The notes under the pieces are model-generated. The model did not search any database. It had not been told where the DNA came from and saw only the letters and a list, made by a program, of their open reading frames with translations. 35,071 nt of DNA, taken from NCBI GenBank assembly GCA_038239195.1, contig JBBSEZ010000041.1, forward strand, positions 1 through 35,071, written 5' to 3'. This DNA is from JBBSEZ01 sp038239195 (GTDB lineage: Bacteria > Planctomycetota > Planctomycetia > Gemmatales > Gemmataceae). Position 1 is the stretch's first letter; each line of letters begins with the position of its first letter. This document shows, in pieces, positions 7,694-15,963 of this stretch. The position numbers were made by a program, and so were the translations under genes.

Positions 7694-9010
7694 CTACCGC
7701 CAAGGTCGCCGTCCCTTCGCGCCCGGGAGTTGGGGCAGGCCCGCGACTAAGGGGGGGGTTGCCTTCAACCGGAACAAGGTGGTTCCCTTGGTCAGGCTGA
7801 GGCTCAGGGTATCGTAGGCGGGGGCCTCCTTGAACACCTTGGAGGCGACATGGTCGCCATCGACGAGGCCTGTCACCTTGGTGCCTTCCCCTCGGATGAC
7901 AAGCTGGATGGGCCTCTAAATCGTGAGCCCCGGCAACGCGCTATAATTCTCCTTCGCCAGGTTGACCGCCCCGGAATCCGAAAGGACGACCGGCAGGTTC
8001 GCGGTGCTCTTGCTATCTTCCAGGAGAATGCCCAGGGACGTGGAAATACAGGGGCATGATACCTCCCGCTTCAATGGTGAAGTCGCCCTTCATGGGTTGC
8101 CGCAGCGGTATCTTCGCGACCTCCGTGCCGCTCGCCTTGGCAACTTCGAGCCCGTGGCGATCCTTGACCGTGATGACGCGGAGCCCGTCCCCACTCCATC
8201 CGTCTGGAAGCGGCAATCGCTTCTCGGCGGCCAGGCGGAAGTTCTCGTCGATGAGCGGCCCGGCTGGTTTGGGCTTTTCCTTCTCTTTCTTCTCTTTATC
8301 GGTGTCCTTCTCCTTGTCGTTCTTGTCGTCCTTCGCCTTGACGACCATCTTGCTGCTGTCGCCGCGCATGAGCCAGCCGACGCCACACGCCACCGCCAGC
8401 AACAGCACGACTGCCCCCACCGCCAGCCAGCGAGCCCGATGGCTTGGCGGGCCCGGAGGGAGAGGCGATGGGGGGAGGCGGAGCGAGAATCGTGGTGCTG
8501 GCCAGCAGTTGTTGTTGCGTCGAGGCGGCCGGCGCCATCGGCATCGTCCCCGGCGCTGGCGGCGTCGCTCCCGGGAGCCCCCAGGTGCTCCCGACCGGCG
8601 GGCGCGGGACTTCTCCTGGCGAAGCCGCGTCGAGCAGAGCGACCAACCGGGGCGAGTTGGCCCCGCACGCGAAGCGTGCCAGGTCATCCGCCGCCGCGCC
8701 CGGGTGCGGGTATCTTTTGGCGGGGCCTTTCGCCATCATCTTGTACGCGATGGCCTGCAGTTCGCGCGGAACGTCCGGGCGAAGTTGCTCCAGGGCGGGG
8801 AATGGGTCGCCCCGCTGGTGAGCGAGGAGCTTTTCCAGGTCCGAGCGATCCGGATAGGGGACGCGGCCGGTCAGGAGACAGTACAGGGTGGCGCCCAGCC
8901 CGTAGACGTCGGCGCGGACGTCCACGGCTCGCGCGTCGCCGACCTGCTCGGGCGCCATGAAGTCCGGCGTGCCCAGGCCGATCGGGGCGCCGCGCGAGAA
9001 GTCGAAGACG
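7694..9010 (-). pseudogene. Decayed Hanks-type Ser/Thr protein kinase with transmembrane segment
   Basis: Pieces of one protein are spread over three minus-strand frames. About 8445-9010 encodes the C-lobe only: GTPDFMAPEQ, DVRADVYGLGATLYCLLTG and DDLARFACG, then a Pro-rich linker. A frameshift near 8445 moves to a membrane helix (RARWLAVGAVVLLLAVACGV) and a Lys/Glu-rich and beta-rich outer part. A second frameshift near 8040 and an in-frame TAG at 7916-7918 break the outer domain, which resumes to a stop at 7694. The N-lobe, the HRD loop and a normal DFG are missing; DFS is seen just before the activation segment. The gene is therefore dead through a 5' deletion plus at least three lesions. 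Its ancestor was probably a membrane kinase with an extracytoplasmic sensor. Confidence 0.82.
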
Positions 9011-9100
9011 CGAGGGCGGGGCGACCGGGTGGGGCAACGATTCCGGGAGGGCCCCGCCAAGCCGCAAGCGGCGGCCCCGGCGCTGTTCCGCTTGCGACTT

Positions 9101-9225
9101 GGCGATCCGCGCTCCCGGATCTTTGGCCCCACCCCGGACGACCGCGCAACCGACGGGCGCCTTCGGCGCGGCCGGCGATGCGAACCACCCGGATCATTGG
9201 CCCCACCCGGGACGACCGCGCAACC
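9101..9225. repeat. Imperfect direct repeat, about 51 bp, two copies
   Basis: Unit 9101-9151 recurs at 9174-9225 with a few mismatches and one extra base; both end in the shared GGACGACCGCGCAACC. A shorter related motif (TTCCGCTTGCG) occurs at 9086-9096 and 9231-9241. The block fills the gap between the broken 5' end of the kinase pseudogene and the first WD40 gene, and may mark the recombination that removed the kinase N-lobe. Confidence 0.6.
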
Positions 9226-9229
9226 AGCA

Positions 9230-9258
9230 TTTCCGCTTGCGCCGAAGCGCGATACCAT
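9230..9258 (+). promoter_or_regulatory. Possible promoter of the WD40 gene row
   Basis: TTTCCG (9230-9235), 17 nt, TACCAT (9253-9258). The -10 matches four of six positions and the -35 three. It lies 35 nt upstream of the first WD40 start. The downstream WD40 genes are 11 and 6 nt apart, so one promoter could serve all three. Confidence 0.33.
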
Positions 9259-9293
9259 GCGCTGAGGTTGCCTCACGCCCGAGAGATCGCGCC

Positions 9294-10259
9294 ATGCTCC
9301 TGCTCGAAGGCCACGTCGGCAAGGTCCACGCCCTGGCGTTCTCCGCCGACGGCCTCACGCTGGCCGCCGTGAGCGGGCGCTCGACCGTGATCTGGCTGTG
9401 GGAGCTGGAGAAGGCGAAGCCCTCTGGCACGTTGCGCAGCCATCAGGGCCGCGTCGTCTCGCTGGCGTTCGCGCCGACGGACGCGGAGGCACTTGCCTCG
9501 GCCGACTCCACAGGCCACGTGAAGGTGTGGGACGTGGCGCGCCCGCACGCCGGGCCGAGCGCTAACCTGGAAGCGCTGAGCGCGGTGGGCAAGGCGCCTT
9601 GCCAGGTCTGCTTCGCGCCGGGGGGCGATTTGCTGGCCTGCAACCGCCCCCGAGCCGGGGCCTCCCTGCACGAGGTTTCGCTCTGGCAACTCGGCGCGGG
9701 CCGCGGCCGGCAACTCGCCACCCGACACCAGGGCGAGGTCTCGTGCCTCGCGTTCTCCCCCGATGGCCGCACGCTTGCGACGGGCAGTTTCGACCGCACG
9801 GTGCGCCTTCACGACACGACGGCCCCCGCGCCCGCCGCACACGCGCGACCGCTTTATCTGGGCCGGGTTTCGCCGCCGGCGGATGGGTTCGTGCTCCTAC
9901 AGGGCCCCAAGGTCCACTACCTCGCCTTTAGCCCGGACGGGCAGTCTCTCGCCTCGGCCAGCCCGACGGGCCTCATCAAGTTGTGGGACGCGACGACCGG
10001 GCACACGCGCGGCACGCTCAAGGGCCAGTCGCCCTCGCTCCACGCCATCGCCTACTCGCCCGACAGCCGAGCGCTCGCCAGCGCCTCGGGCGACGGCACG
10101 GTGCGCATCTGGGACCTGGCCACCGGCCGCACCCGCGACGCCTTCGACTGGGGCGTCGGCGCCGTCCACGCGGTGGCGTTCGCGCCCGATGGGATGCGCG
10201 CCGCCGCGGGGGGAGACGGGAAGATCGTGATCTGGGACATGGACGACTGGGGCGCGTGA
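9294..10259 (+). CDS. Stand-alone WD40 beta-propeller protein (copy 1 of 3)
   Basis: The 321-residue product consists of WD40 repeats only. Seven blades can be counted by their closing motifs (WELEK, WDVAR, WQLGA, HDTTA, WDATTG, WDLATG, WDMDDW), most with the preceding LAFSPDG-type turn, so it should close into one propeller and act as a protein-interaction platform. No signal peptide, membrane helix or enzyme domain is present. The ATG at 9294 begins the first blade (LLLEGHVGKVHALAFSADG); longer in-frame readings upstream run into the direct repeats and look non-coding. It is the first of three tandem paralogues, with 11 nt to the next. The partner is unknown. Confidence 0.9.
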   Translation: MLLLEGHVGKVHALAFSADGLTLAAVSGRSTVIWLWELEKAKPSGTLRSHQGRVVSLAFAPTDAEALASADSTGHVKVWDVARPHAGPSANLEALSAVGKAPCQVCFAPGGDLLACNRPRAGASLHEVSLWQLGAGRGRQLATRHQGEVSCLAFSPDGRTLATGSFDRTVRLHDTTAPAPAAHARPLYLGRVSPPADGFVLLQGPKVHYLAFSPDGQSLASASPTGLIKLWDATTGHTRGTLKGQSPSLHAIAYSPDSRALASASGDGTVRIWDLATGRTRDAFDWGVGAVHAVAFAPDGMRAAAGGDGKIVIWDMDDWGA

Positions 10260-10270
10260 GGGGCGCGGAC

Positions 10271-11158
10271 ATGCGGCTACTGAGCGGACACCGAGGCGCG
10301 GTCTACGCGCTGGCCTACTCGCCGGACGGCTCGACGCTGGCCTCCGCCGGCGACGACATGGTCCTTCGTTTGTGGGATGCGAATGCGGGCGAGCAGCGCG
10401 CCGGCCTGACGGGGCACCTGCGAGCCATCCTCTCGCTCGCGTGGACGGGGGACGGGCAAGCCGTCCTCTCGGGCGGACACGACGGCAGCACGCGCCTGTG
10501 GGACGTGGGGGCCCAGACCAACGCGGTCCTTGAACAGGCGCATCATTCGGTCGTGGCCGTGGCCGCGAGCCCGGACGCCCGCTGGCTGGCCTCGGGCCTC
10601 GACCATGGGCGTGGGAGCGGCGCTTCTCCCACGCTGCGCCTCTTCGAGCGGACCACGCATCGCCCCGTGAAGCACGCCTGGTATCCCAGCAACTCGTCCG
10701 TCTGGGCCCTCGGCTTCTCCGCGGACGGCAACTCCCTGGCCGTGGCGCTGAGCCTGGGCGACGTTTCCCTGTGGGACCTGCGCACCCGGCGCGAACAGCG
10801 CCTGGTCCATACGGTTGCCGTGCGGGCGCTGGCGTTCTCGCCCGACGGCAGCGCCCTGGCCACCTCGCCGGGGACGCCAGTGGAGGTGTGGGACCTCGCC
10901 ACCCGGACGGTACGGCTGCGGCTGGGCGACACCGGCAAGTCGATCATGGCGCTGGCGTATCATCCCGATGGCCGCACGCTGGTCACGGGCTGCTGGGCCT
11001 CGACGGTGCGGCTGTGGGATGGGCAAACGGGCGCCGAGCAAGGGCGCTTCGACTGGAAGCTGGGGCGCATTCATGCGGTGGCGATCGCGCCGGACGGCAT
11101 GACGGCCGCGGCGGCCGGCGACAGCGGCGAGGTGTTGATCTGGGACCTCGATTATTGA
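10271..11158 (+). CDS. Stand-alone WD40 beta-propeller protein (copy 2 of 3)
   Basis: The 295-residue product has seven WD40 blades (closing motifs LWDANAG, LWDVGA, LFERTT, LWDLRT, VWDLAT, LWDGQTG, IWDLDY) and nothing else. The third blade is degenerate and carries an insert (DHGRGSGASP). The start ATG opens directly with MRLLSGHRGAVYALAYSPDG, the same layout as its two neighbours. The last blade (FDWKLGRIHAVAIAPDGM) closely matches the last blades of copies 1 and 3, evidence of tandem duplication. It lies 11 nt after copy 1 and 6 nt before copy 3, so all three are probably cotranscribed. Cytoplasmic; function not predictable beyond scaffolding. Confidence 0.9.
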   Translation: MRLLSGHRGAVYALAYSPDGSTLASAGDDMVLRLWDANAGEQRAGLTGHLRAILSLAWTGDGQAVLSGGHDGSTRLWDVGAQTNAVLEQAHHSVVAVAASPDARWLASGLDHGRGSGASPTLRLFERTTHRPVKHAWYPSNSSVWALGFSADGNSLAVALSLGDVSLWDLRTRREQRLVHTVAVRALAFSPDGSALATSPGTPVEVWDLATRTVRLRLGDTGKSIMALAYHPDGRTLVTGCWASTVRLWDGQTGAEQGRFDWKLGRIHAVAIAPDGMTAAAAGDSGEVLIWDLDY

Positions 11159-11164
11159 CCAACC

Positions 11165-12046
11165 ATGCACGTACTGCGCGGACATCGCCACGCCGTTCGG
11201 GCCCTCGCTTACGCGCCGGGCGATCCCCTCACGCTCGCCAGCGCCGGCGACGACCGCACCGTGCGCCTGTGGGACCTCGGCCCCGCGCAGCGCTCGGTGG
11301 TCTTGAGCAGCCATCAGGACGGGCTGGTGGCCCTGGCCTTCGCACCGGACGGCAGCCTGGCGACGGGAGGGCGCAGCGGCTCGCTCGCCGTCTGGGACGT
11401 GCCCGAACTGCGCCAGCGCACCACCTACGCCCTTCAAGGGCCCGCCATCGCGCTGGCTTTCTCCCCCGACAGTGGCTCCATCCTCGCCGCGCTGCGCAGC
11501 CAGCACTTCGCGGGCGAGGCCCCCCGCCTGGTGCGCTGGCCGCACCGCGCGGAGGATCGCCCGGCCCCGCTCCCCTGGCCCGACGACGTCGAGAGCGCGG
11601 TATTTGGGCCGGACGGCATCCTGGCCGTCGCCGGGCAGCACCGCACCGTGGAGACGTGGGGAGTGGGCGGGTCGCGCTCCCTGTCGCTCTGGTGCGCGAG
11701 CCGGGTGCGCTGCCTGGCCTTCTCGCCGGGCGGGCACGCGCTGGCCATTGGCCACGGGCGGACGATCGCCTGTCACGATCTGCCTTCGCTGGGCCGGCGC
11801 CTGCTGTACAAGGGCCATCGCTCCGACGTCCTCGCTGTCGCCTTCGCGCCGGACGGCCTGGGGCTCCTGAGCGGGGGGGCGGACCGGACGGTGCGGCTGT
11901 GGGACCTGGCGACGGGGCGGGAGCGCGCGGCGTGGGACTGGCAGATTGGCCGGGTGCAGGCGGTGGCGTTCTCGCCGGACGGCATGACGGCGGCGGCGGG
12001 CGGGGAGAAGTCGGCGGTGGTGGTGTGGGACGTGGACGAGGGATGA
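11165..12046 (+). CDS. Stand-alone WD40 beta-propeller protein (copy 3 of 3)
   Basis: The 293-residue product has about seven WD40 blades, of which the middle ones (near residues 110-200) are weak and have lost the WD pair (VRWPHR, TWGVGG, CHDLPS). The first two and last two blades are canonical (LWDLGP, VWDVPE, LWDLATG, VWDVDEG). It opens with MHVLRGHRHAVRALAYAPG, parallel to copies 1 and 2, and ends in the shared WDWQIGRVQAVAFSPDGM blade. No signal peptide or extra domain. It is 6 nt downstream of copy 2. Divergence of the central blades suggests that the three copies keep the same frame but bind different partners; that is inference. Confidence 0.89.
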   Translation: MHVLRGHRHAVRALAYAPGDPLTLASAGDDRTVRLWDLGPAQRSVVLSSHQDGLVALAFAPDGSLATGGRSGSLAVWDVPELRQRTTYALQGPAIALAFSPDSGSILAALRSQHFAGEAPRLVRWPHRAEDRPAPLPWPDDVESAVFGPDGILAVAGQHRTVETWGVGGSRSLSLWCASRVRCLAFSPGGHALAIGHGRTIACHDLPSLGRRLLYKGHRSDVLAVAFAPDGLGLLSGGADRTVRLWDLATGRERAAWDWQIGRVQAVAFSPDGMTAAAGGEKSAVVVWDVDEG

Positions 12047-12064
12047 GGGGAGCTCTGGGCTGCT

Positions 12065-12094
12065 CTGGCGGTCGGGGGTGGGCTTGGGTAAGAT
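12065..12094 (+). promoter_or_regulatory. Possible promoter of the Uma2 gene
   Basis: CTGGCG (12065-12070), 18 nt, TAAGAT (12089-12094). The -10 sits in the context GGGTAAGATGCCC, which resembles GGGTACAATGCCC before the fructose bisphosphatase gene (31724-31736). The start codon is 32 nt downstream. Confidence 0.35.
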
Positions 12095-12126
12095 GCCCGA
12101 CGCGCCCAGGTTTCGAGGGAGACGTC

Positions 12127-12960
12127 ATGGCGATCGATGGGCCCCAGAGCGCCTCGTTTGGCGCGAACATCCCGGCAGGTGTCCCGCTCCCGGCCCCGGG
12201 ACGGCGTCCCGCGGCCCCCCCCGGGCAGTCGGCGAAGCCTCCCAGCCCCATCCATTACCCGGACAGCGATGGCAAGCCGATGTCGGACAACACCAAGCAG
12301 GCGCGCTGGATGACGGTGCTCTTTGGCAACCTCTCCGCCCTGTACTGCGAGGAAATCGACGTCTTCGTCGCCACAGACCTACTCTGGTACGCTCGCGAAG
12401 GGGAGCCGGAGCTCCGGATGGCCCCCGACGTCATGGTGGCGTTCGGCCGCCCCAAGCGCGACCGGGGCTCGTACAAGCAGTGGGAAGAAGCGGGCATCCC
12501 GCCGACCTTGGCCTTCGAGGTACTCTCGCCGGGCAACAGCGGAAGCGAGATGGTGGACAAGTACGCCTTCTACGAGGAGTACGGGGTCGAGGAATACTAC
12601 GTGTACGACCCGGACCGCAACCGGCTTCATGCCTTCATTCGGCGCGGGGAGGTGTTCTTGCACGAGCGGCGGGTAAACGGTTTCGTCAGCCCCCGGCTCG
12701 GCATCCGCTTCGACTTCTCCGAGCCCGAGATGGCGGTCTATTACCCCAATGGGCGGCGTTTTCTCTCCTTCGAGGGCTTGGAGGCCGAACGGCTGCGCGA
12801 GCAACTTCGCGCCGAGGAGGCCGAGCGGCAAGCGAGCGAGCTCAAAGAGCGCTTCGGCCGCCTGGCGACGCTCGCCCGGAAGGCCCGGCTCCAGCAGGCC
12901 AGCCCGGAGGAACTGCAAGAGCTGGAGCGCCTGGAAGGCGAGGCTGCGTCATCCTCGTGA
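12127..12960 (+). CDS. Uma2 family endonuclease (DUF820, PD-(D/E)xK fold)
   Basis: The 277-residue product belongs to the Uma2/DUF820 family, greatly expanded in planctomycetes and cyanobacteria, with a restriction-endonuclease-like fold but little experimental characterisation. Putative catalytic residues are visible: D in RMAPDVMVAF, E in TLAFEVLSPGN and K in DKYAFYEEYGVEEYYVYDP. An N-terminal Pro/Ala-rich stretch (about 1-50) precedes the domain (about 55-210). The C-terminal 65 residues form a charged coiled coil (ERLREQLRAEEAERQASELK). Start ATG 12127 has GAGGGAG a few bases upstream. The 3' end overlaps the convergent precorrin-2 dehydrogenase gene by 12 bp. These proteins are often thought to derive from mobile elements. 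Confidence 0.9.
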   Translation: MAIDGPQSASFGANIPAGVPLPAPGRRPAAPPGQSAKPPSPIHYPDSDGKPMSDNTKQARWMTVLFGNLSALYCEEIDVFVATDLLWYAREGEPELRMAPDVMVAFGRPKRDRGSYKQWEEAGIPPTLAFEVLSPGNSGSEMVDKYAFYEEYGVEEYYVYDPDRNRLHAFIRRGEVFLHERRVNGFVSPRLGIRFDFSEPEMAVYYPNGRRFLSFEGLEAERLREQLRAEEAERQASELKERFGRLATLARKARLQQASPEELQELERLEGEAASSS

Positions 12961-13593
12961 CGTCCGGGGAATGCGCTGGTCCGGGGCCCCACTCTCGATC
13001 TCCGCCCGCATCGCCTCGCGCACGCTATCCTTGCCTTCGCGCCGCAACCGTTCGAGCCAGCCCCACTCGGCGAGGCGCTCGAACGCGCGCCGGCGCTCCT
13101 CGGCGTCGGCGAGGCGAGCCAGCACCATCGGTCGAAGCTCCGCGAGCAGTTCCACCCAGGCCCCGAAGGCGTCGTCGAACTGCTCTTCCAGCCGCGCCCG
13201 CACCGCCGCCGCCAGCGCCGGAGAAGCGCCCCCCGTGCTGACGGCGACGACGAGCGCGCCGCGGCGCACGGTGGCGGGCACGTGGAAGTCTCCCCGCTCC
13301 GGATCGCTGGCACTGTTCGCCCACAGCCCGCGCTCCCGCGCGTCCGCCACGACGCGCGCGTTGAGCGCGGGCGGGCCGGCGGCGAAGACCAGGGCGGCGC
13401 CCGCCAGGTGCTCGGGCCGATACGGCCCCTGCAACCACTCCACGTCCGCTTCTTCCGGCGGGGGCGCTTCCAGACAGACGACGCGCAGGAGCGCCCCGGC
13501 GGCACGCACGGCGGCGATCTTGCGCCGGCCGACGGCGCCCGCGCCGACCACGACCGCCAGGCGATTCGTCAGGTCGAGGAACAGGGGGAACAT
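12949..13593 (-). CDS. Precorrin-2 dehydrogenase / sirohydrochlorin ferrochelatase-like protein
   Basis: The 214-residue protein matches the N-terminal (Met8p/SirC-like) part of CysG. That enzyme oxidises precorrin-2 with NAD to sirohydrochlorin, and some members also insert iron to give sirohaem. Visible features are the N-terminal Rossmann motif VVVGAGAVGRRKIAAV (about 14-29), SDPERGDFHVPATVRRG (the D-x-x-x-C-D-F-type active-site loop, with Gly where Cys is usual), and STGGASPALA containing the conserved Ser. There is no uroporphyrinogen methyltransferase domain, so that step must be encoded elsewhere. The start lies 25 bp inside the upstream methyltransferase gene, so the two are probably cotranscribed and translationally coupled. 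The 3' end overlaps the convergent Uma2 gene by 12 bp. Confidence 0.88.
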   Translation of the reverse strand: MFPLFLDLTNRLAVVVGAGAVGRRKIAAVRAAGALLRVVCLEAPPPEEADVEWLQGPYRPEHLAGAALVFAAGPPALNARVVADARERGLWANSASDPERGDFHVPATVRRGALVVAVSTGGASPALAAAVRARLEEQFDDAFGAWVELLAELRPMVLARLADAEERRRAFERLAEWGWLERLRREGKDSVREAMRAEIESGAPDQRIPRTSRG

Positions 13594-14366
13594 TCGAGCA
13601 GCCTCAGGCGCTCGCGCACCGCCTCCGCATACTCCGCCGACAGTTCGATCCCGAGATAGCGCCGTCCCAGTCGCCGCGCCGTCGCCAGCGTCGTCCCGCT
13701 GCCGGCGAACGGGTCGAGCACCAGGTCACCGGGGTTGCTCGAAGCTCGCACGATGCGCTCCAGCACCGCCTCGGGCATCTGGCAGGGGTGCCCGGTGCGC
13801 TCTTTGAACGTCCCGCAGACGCGCGGCACGTGCCAGGTGTCGTCCCCCGGCTGGAAAAAGCTCTCGTCCTCCTGGGGCCGCAGCACCCACGTGTCGTCGG
13901 GCACCTTGCCCAGCGGGTTGGCGCGGCGGTCGGCGTAGGTTGTCTGCCGCGCCGAGGGGACGCGGATGGCGTCGGCGTTGAAGGTGAAGCGGCGCGCATC
14001 GGCGACGTAGTACAACACGTGAGCGTGGCTGCGGTTGAACTTGCCCTTGCAGCTCACGCCGAAGGTGTAGTGCCACACGATCCAGTTGCGCATCGTCAGC
14101 CCGATCCCGTCGAGGCGCACCTTCAGCTCGGCGGCGTACTCGTCGCCGATGGCGACGTAGAACGAGCCGGTCGGGCTCAGCACGCGCTTCACGGCCGCCA
14201 GCCACTTCTCCGTCCAGCGCAGGTAGTCGTCGCGTTTCTGGCGGTCGTTGTAGACGTCGTACTCGTAGCCGATGTTGAAGGGTGGGTCGGCGAAGGCCAG
14301 GTCCACGCTCCCCGCGTCGAGCTGGTGAAGGTGAGCGAGACAGTCGCCGGTGAGGATCTGGTCCAT
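13569..14366 (-). CDS. Site-specific DNA methyltransferase (adenine-N6 or cytosine-N4, beta class)
   Basis: The 265-residue enzyme transfers a methyl group from S-adenosylmethionine to an exocyclic amino group in DNA. Catalytic motif IV is FADPPFNIGYEYD near residue 30, and the SAM-binding motif DPFAGSGTT comes near residue 230. The order IV-target recognition-I defines the beta class. The central part (SCKGKFNRSHAHVLYYV, RVPSARQ, PDDTWVLRPQ) is the likely target-recognition region. Start ATG 14366 opens with MDQILTGDC, typical of the family. No restriction gene is adjacent, so it is an orphan or regulatory methylase; the truncated type III-like gene lies 11 kb away. It overlaps the following precorrin-2 dehydrogenase gene by 25 bp. 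Confidence 0.9.
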   Translation of the reverse strand: MDQILTGDCLAHLHQLDAGSVDLAFADPPFNIGYEYDVYNDRQKRDDYLRWTEKWLAAVKRVLSPTGSFYVAIGDEYAAELKVRLDGIGLTMRNWIVWHYTFGVSCKGKFNRSHAHVLYYVADARRFTFNADAIRVPSARQTTYADRRANPLGKVPDDTWVLRPQEDESFFQPGDDTWHVPRVCGTFKERTGHPCQMPEAVLERIVRASSNPGDLVLDPFAGSGTTLATARRLGRRYLGIELSAEYAEAVRERLRLLECSPCSST

Positions 14367-14411
14367 GCTCGCAGCCCGTGCTCTCGAAGGTGGGCGAGGC
14401 AGTGTGGGCCT

Positions 14412-14440
14412 ACTATCGCATAACGCGCCGTGGAACGGAA
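14412..14440 (-). promoter_or_regulatory. Possible promoter of the methyltransferase gene
   Basis: Minus-strand TTCCGT (14435-14440), 17 nt, GATAGT (14412-14417). Both boxes are imperfect (three and four of six). It lies 45 nt upstream of the start codon, divergent from the kinase promoter. Confidence 0.28.
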
Positions 14441-14532
14441 GAGGACCGTCGCTTCGGGCCGGCGCGGCCTGGCCGAGGGGACGGGAGAAGACCGGCCGTA
14501 ACGGTTGTGCCTGGGGAAATCGAGGCGGGAAG

Positions 14533-14561
14533 TTGGCATGGGGCCGAACGCACCCTAGAGT
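14533..14561 (+). promoter_or_regulatory. Putative sigma70-type promoter of the Ser/Thr kinase gene
   Basis: TTGGCA (14533-14538), 17 nt, TAGAGT (14556-14561). Five of six and four of six matches with ideal spacing, 48 nt upstream of the start codon. Confidence 0.48.
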
Positions 14562-14609
14562 TACGTGCGGCGCACTCCGGTTCGAGTCTTGCGCAACGAG
14601 GCTGCAATC

Positions 14610-15944
14610 ATGCTGGGCGAGCTCGTTCTTGGGAAATATCAGGTCACCCGCGCTCTCGACGAGGGCGGGATGAGCAAGATCTACCTGGCCCACCAGAGCT
14701 CTCCGGCACGCGACGTGGTCGTCAAGGTGCTCAAGGCCCCGCTCCGGGCGCAACCCAAGGCGGTCGAGCACTTCCGGCGCGAGGTCCACATCCTGTCGCG
14801 CTTCGCCCATCCCCACGCGGTCGCCTATTGCGACTCGTCCACGGGCGACGCCCGCGGGCCGATCCTCGTCATGGAGCACCTCCGCGGCATCGACCTCAAC
14901 GCGCTGCTGCACCGCGAGGGCCGGCTCACCGCCGAGCGCACTGGCCGGCTGCTGGCGCAACTGTGCGACGTGCTCCAGGCCGCCCACGACGCGGGCATCG
15001 TCCACCGCGACGTCAAGCCGGGCAACCTGATGGTGCTCTACCCCGGTACGCCGCAGGAGTCGCTCAAACTGATGGACTTCGGGCTGGCGAAGATGAGCTC
15101 GATGCTCTACATCTCGCCCGAGGACCTCGTCGATTTCAACCTGCCCGCCGCCTCGGGGACGCCGGAGTACATCGCGCCGGAGATGGTGCGCGGCACCGAC
15201 ATGGACCGGCGCGGCGACCTCTACAGCGTGGGCGTGTTGCTCTTCGAGATGCTCGCGGGCCGCCGGCCTTTCGTTCGCCGCTCCATCGAGGCCCTCATGC
15301 TGGCCCACGCCGACGACGCCCCGCCGAGCTTCGCCGACATTGGGCAGCCCGGCCTGGTCTCGCCCGCCCTCGAAGCCGTGATACAGAGTTGCCTGGCCAA
15401 GTCGCCCGACGACCGGCCCGCCAAGGCGTGGGGCCTGGCCCAGGCCTACGAGAAGGCGCTGGGAAAGCGCCTCATCGTGGCGCGCGCCCAGGCGCCGGCT
15501 ACCGGGGCGGCGCAGCGCACGAGCAGCGCGCCCGCTCCCTCGACGAGCTCGACGCCGGTGCCGTCCGATCGCAACGCGGTCCGCGAGAGCTTCGAGGCGA
15601 GAATGCCCGAGTCGATGGCGATGGTGAAGCTCAAGGGCTTCATCTACGACCTCGGCGGGGAGGTGATCGAGAGCGTGCCGGGCATGATCCGGGTGCGGAT
15701 CGAAGGCCCTGCCGAGAAGAAGCCCGGGGGGCTCTTCGGCTGGGGCAGCGGGCGCAAGGCGGGCTTGCAGACGGCGTCCTCGACCGATCTCGAGTTGCAC
15801 ATGGAGCGCAAGGCCCCGGCGCAGTCGAACGAACTGACCATCACGCTCGTCATGCGCCCCGGCGGCGGGATGATGACGCCGGAGTGGCGCGACCGCTGCA
15901 ACCGGATCGGGCGCGATTTGAAGGCGTACCTGATGGGGCGCTGA
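14610..15944 (+). CDS. Hanks-type Ser/Thr protein kinase, soluble
   Basis: The 444-residue protein has a complete eukaryotic-like kinase domain (about 9-280): Gly loop DEGGMSKIY (17-25), Lys39 of VVVKVL, Glu58, catalytic HRDVKPGN (132-139), DFG (156-158) and GTPEYIAPE (183-191). An insert between DFG and the APE motif lengthens the activation segment. A Ser/Thr/Pro-rich linker (about 300-335) leads to a beta-rich C-terminal domain of about 110 residues (from MVKLKGFIYDLGGEV) that I do not recognise. No membrane helix is present, so it should act in the cytoplasm, unlike most bacterial members. ATG 14610 is chosen over a start 45 nt upstream because GAGG lies about 8 nt before it and the domain begins at once. 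The FHA protein at 7131-7541 is a possible reader of its products. Confidence 0.92.
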   Translation: MLGELVLGKYQVTRALDEGGMSKIYLAHQSSPARDVVVKVLKAPLRAQPKAVEHFRREVHILSRFAHPHAVAYCDSSTGDARGPILVMEHLRGIDLNALLHREGRLTAERTGRLLAQLCDVLQAAHDAGIVHRDVKPGNLMVLYPGTPQESLKLMDFGLAKMSSMLYISPEDLVDFNLPAASGTPEYIAPEMVRGTDMDRRGDLYSVGVLLFEMLAGRRPFVRRSIEALMLAHADDAPPSFADIGQPGLVSPALEAVIQSCLAKSPDDRPAKAWGLAQAYEKALGKRLIVARAQAPATGAAQRTSSAPAPSTSSTPVPSDRNAVRESFEARMPESMAMVKLKGFIYDLGGEVIESVPGMIRVRIEGPAEKKPGGLFGWGSGRKAGLQTASSTDLELHMERKAPAQSNELTITLVMRPGGGMMTPEWRDRCNRIGRDLKAYLMGR

Positions 15945-15963
15945 GGCGCCTCCCGGCCAGCGC

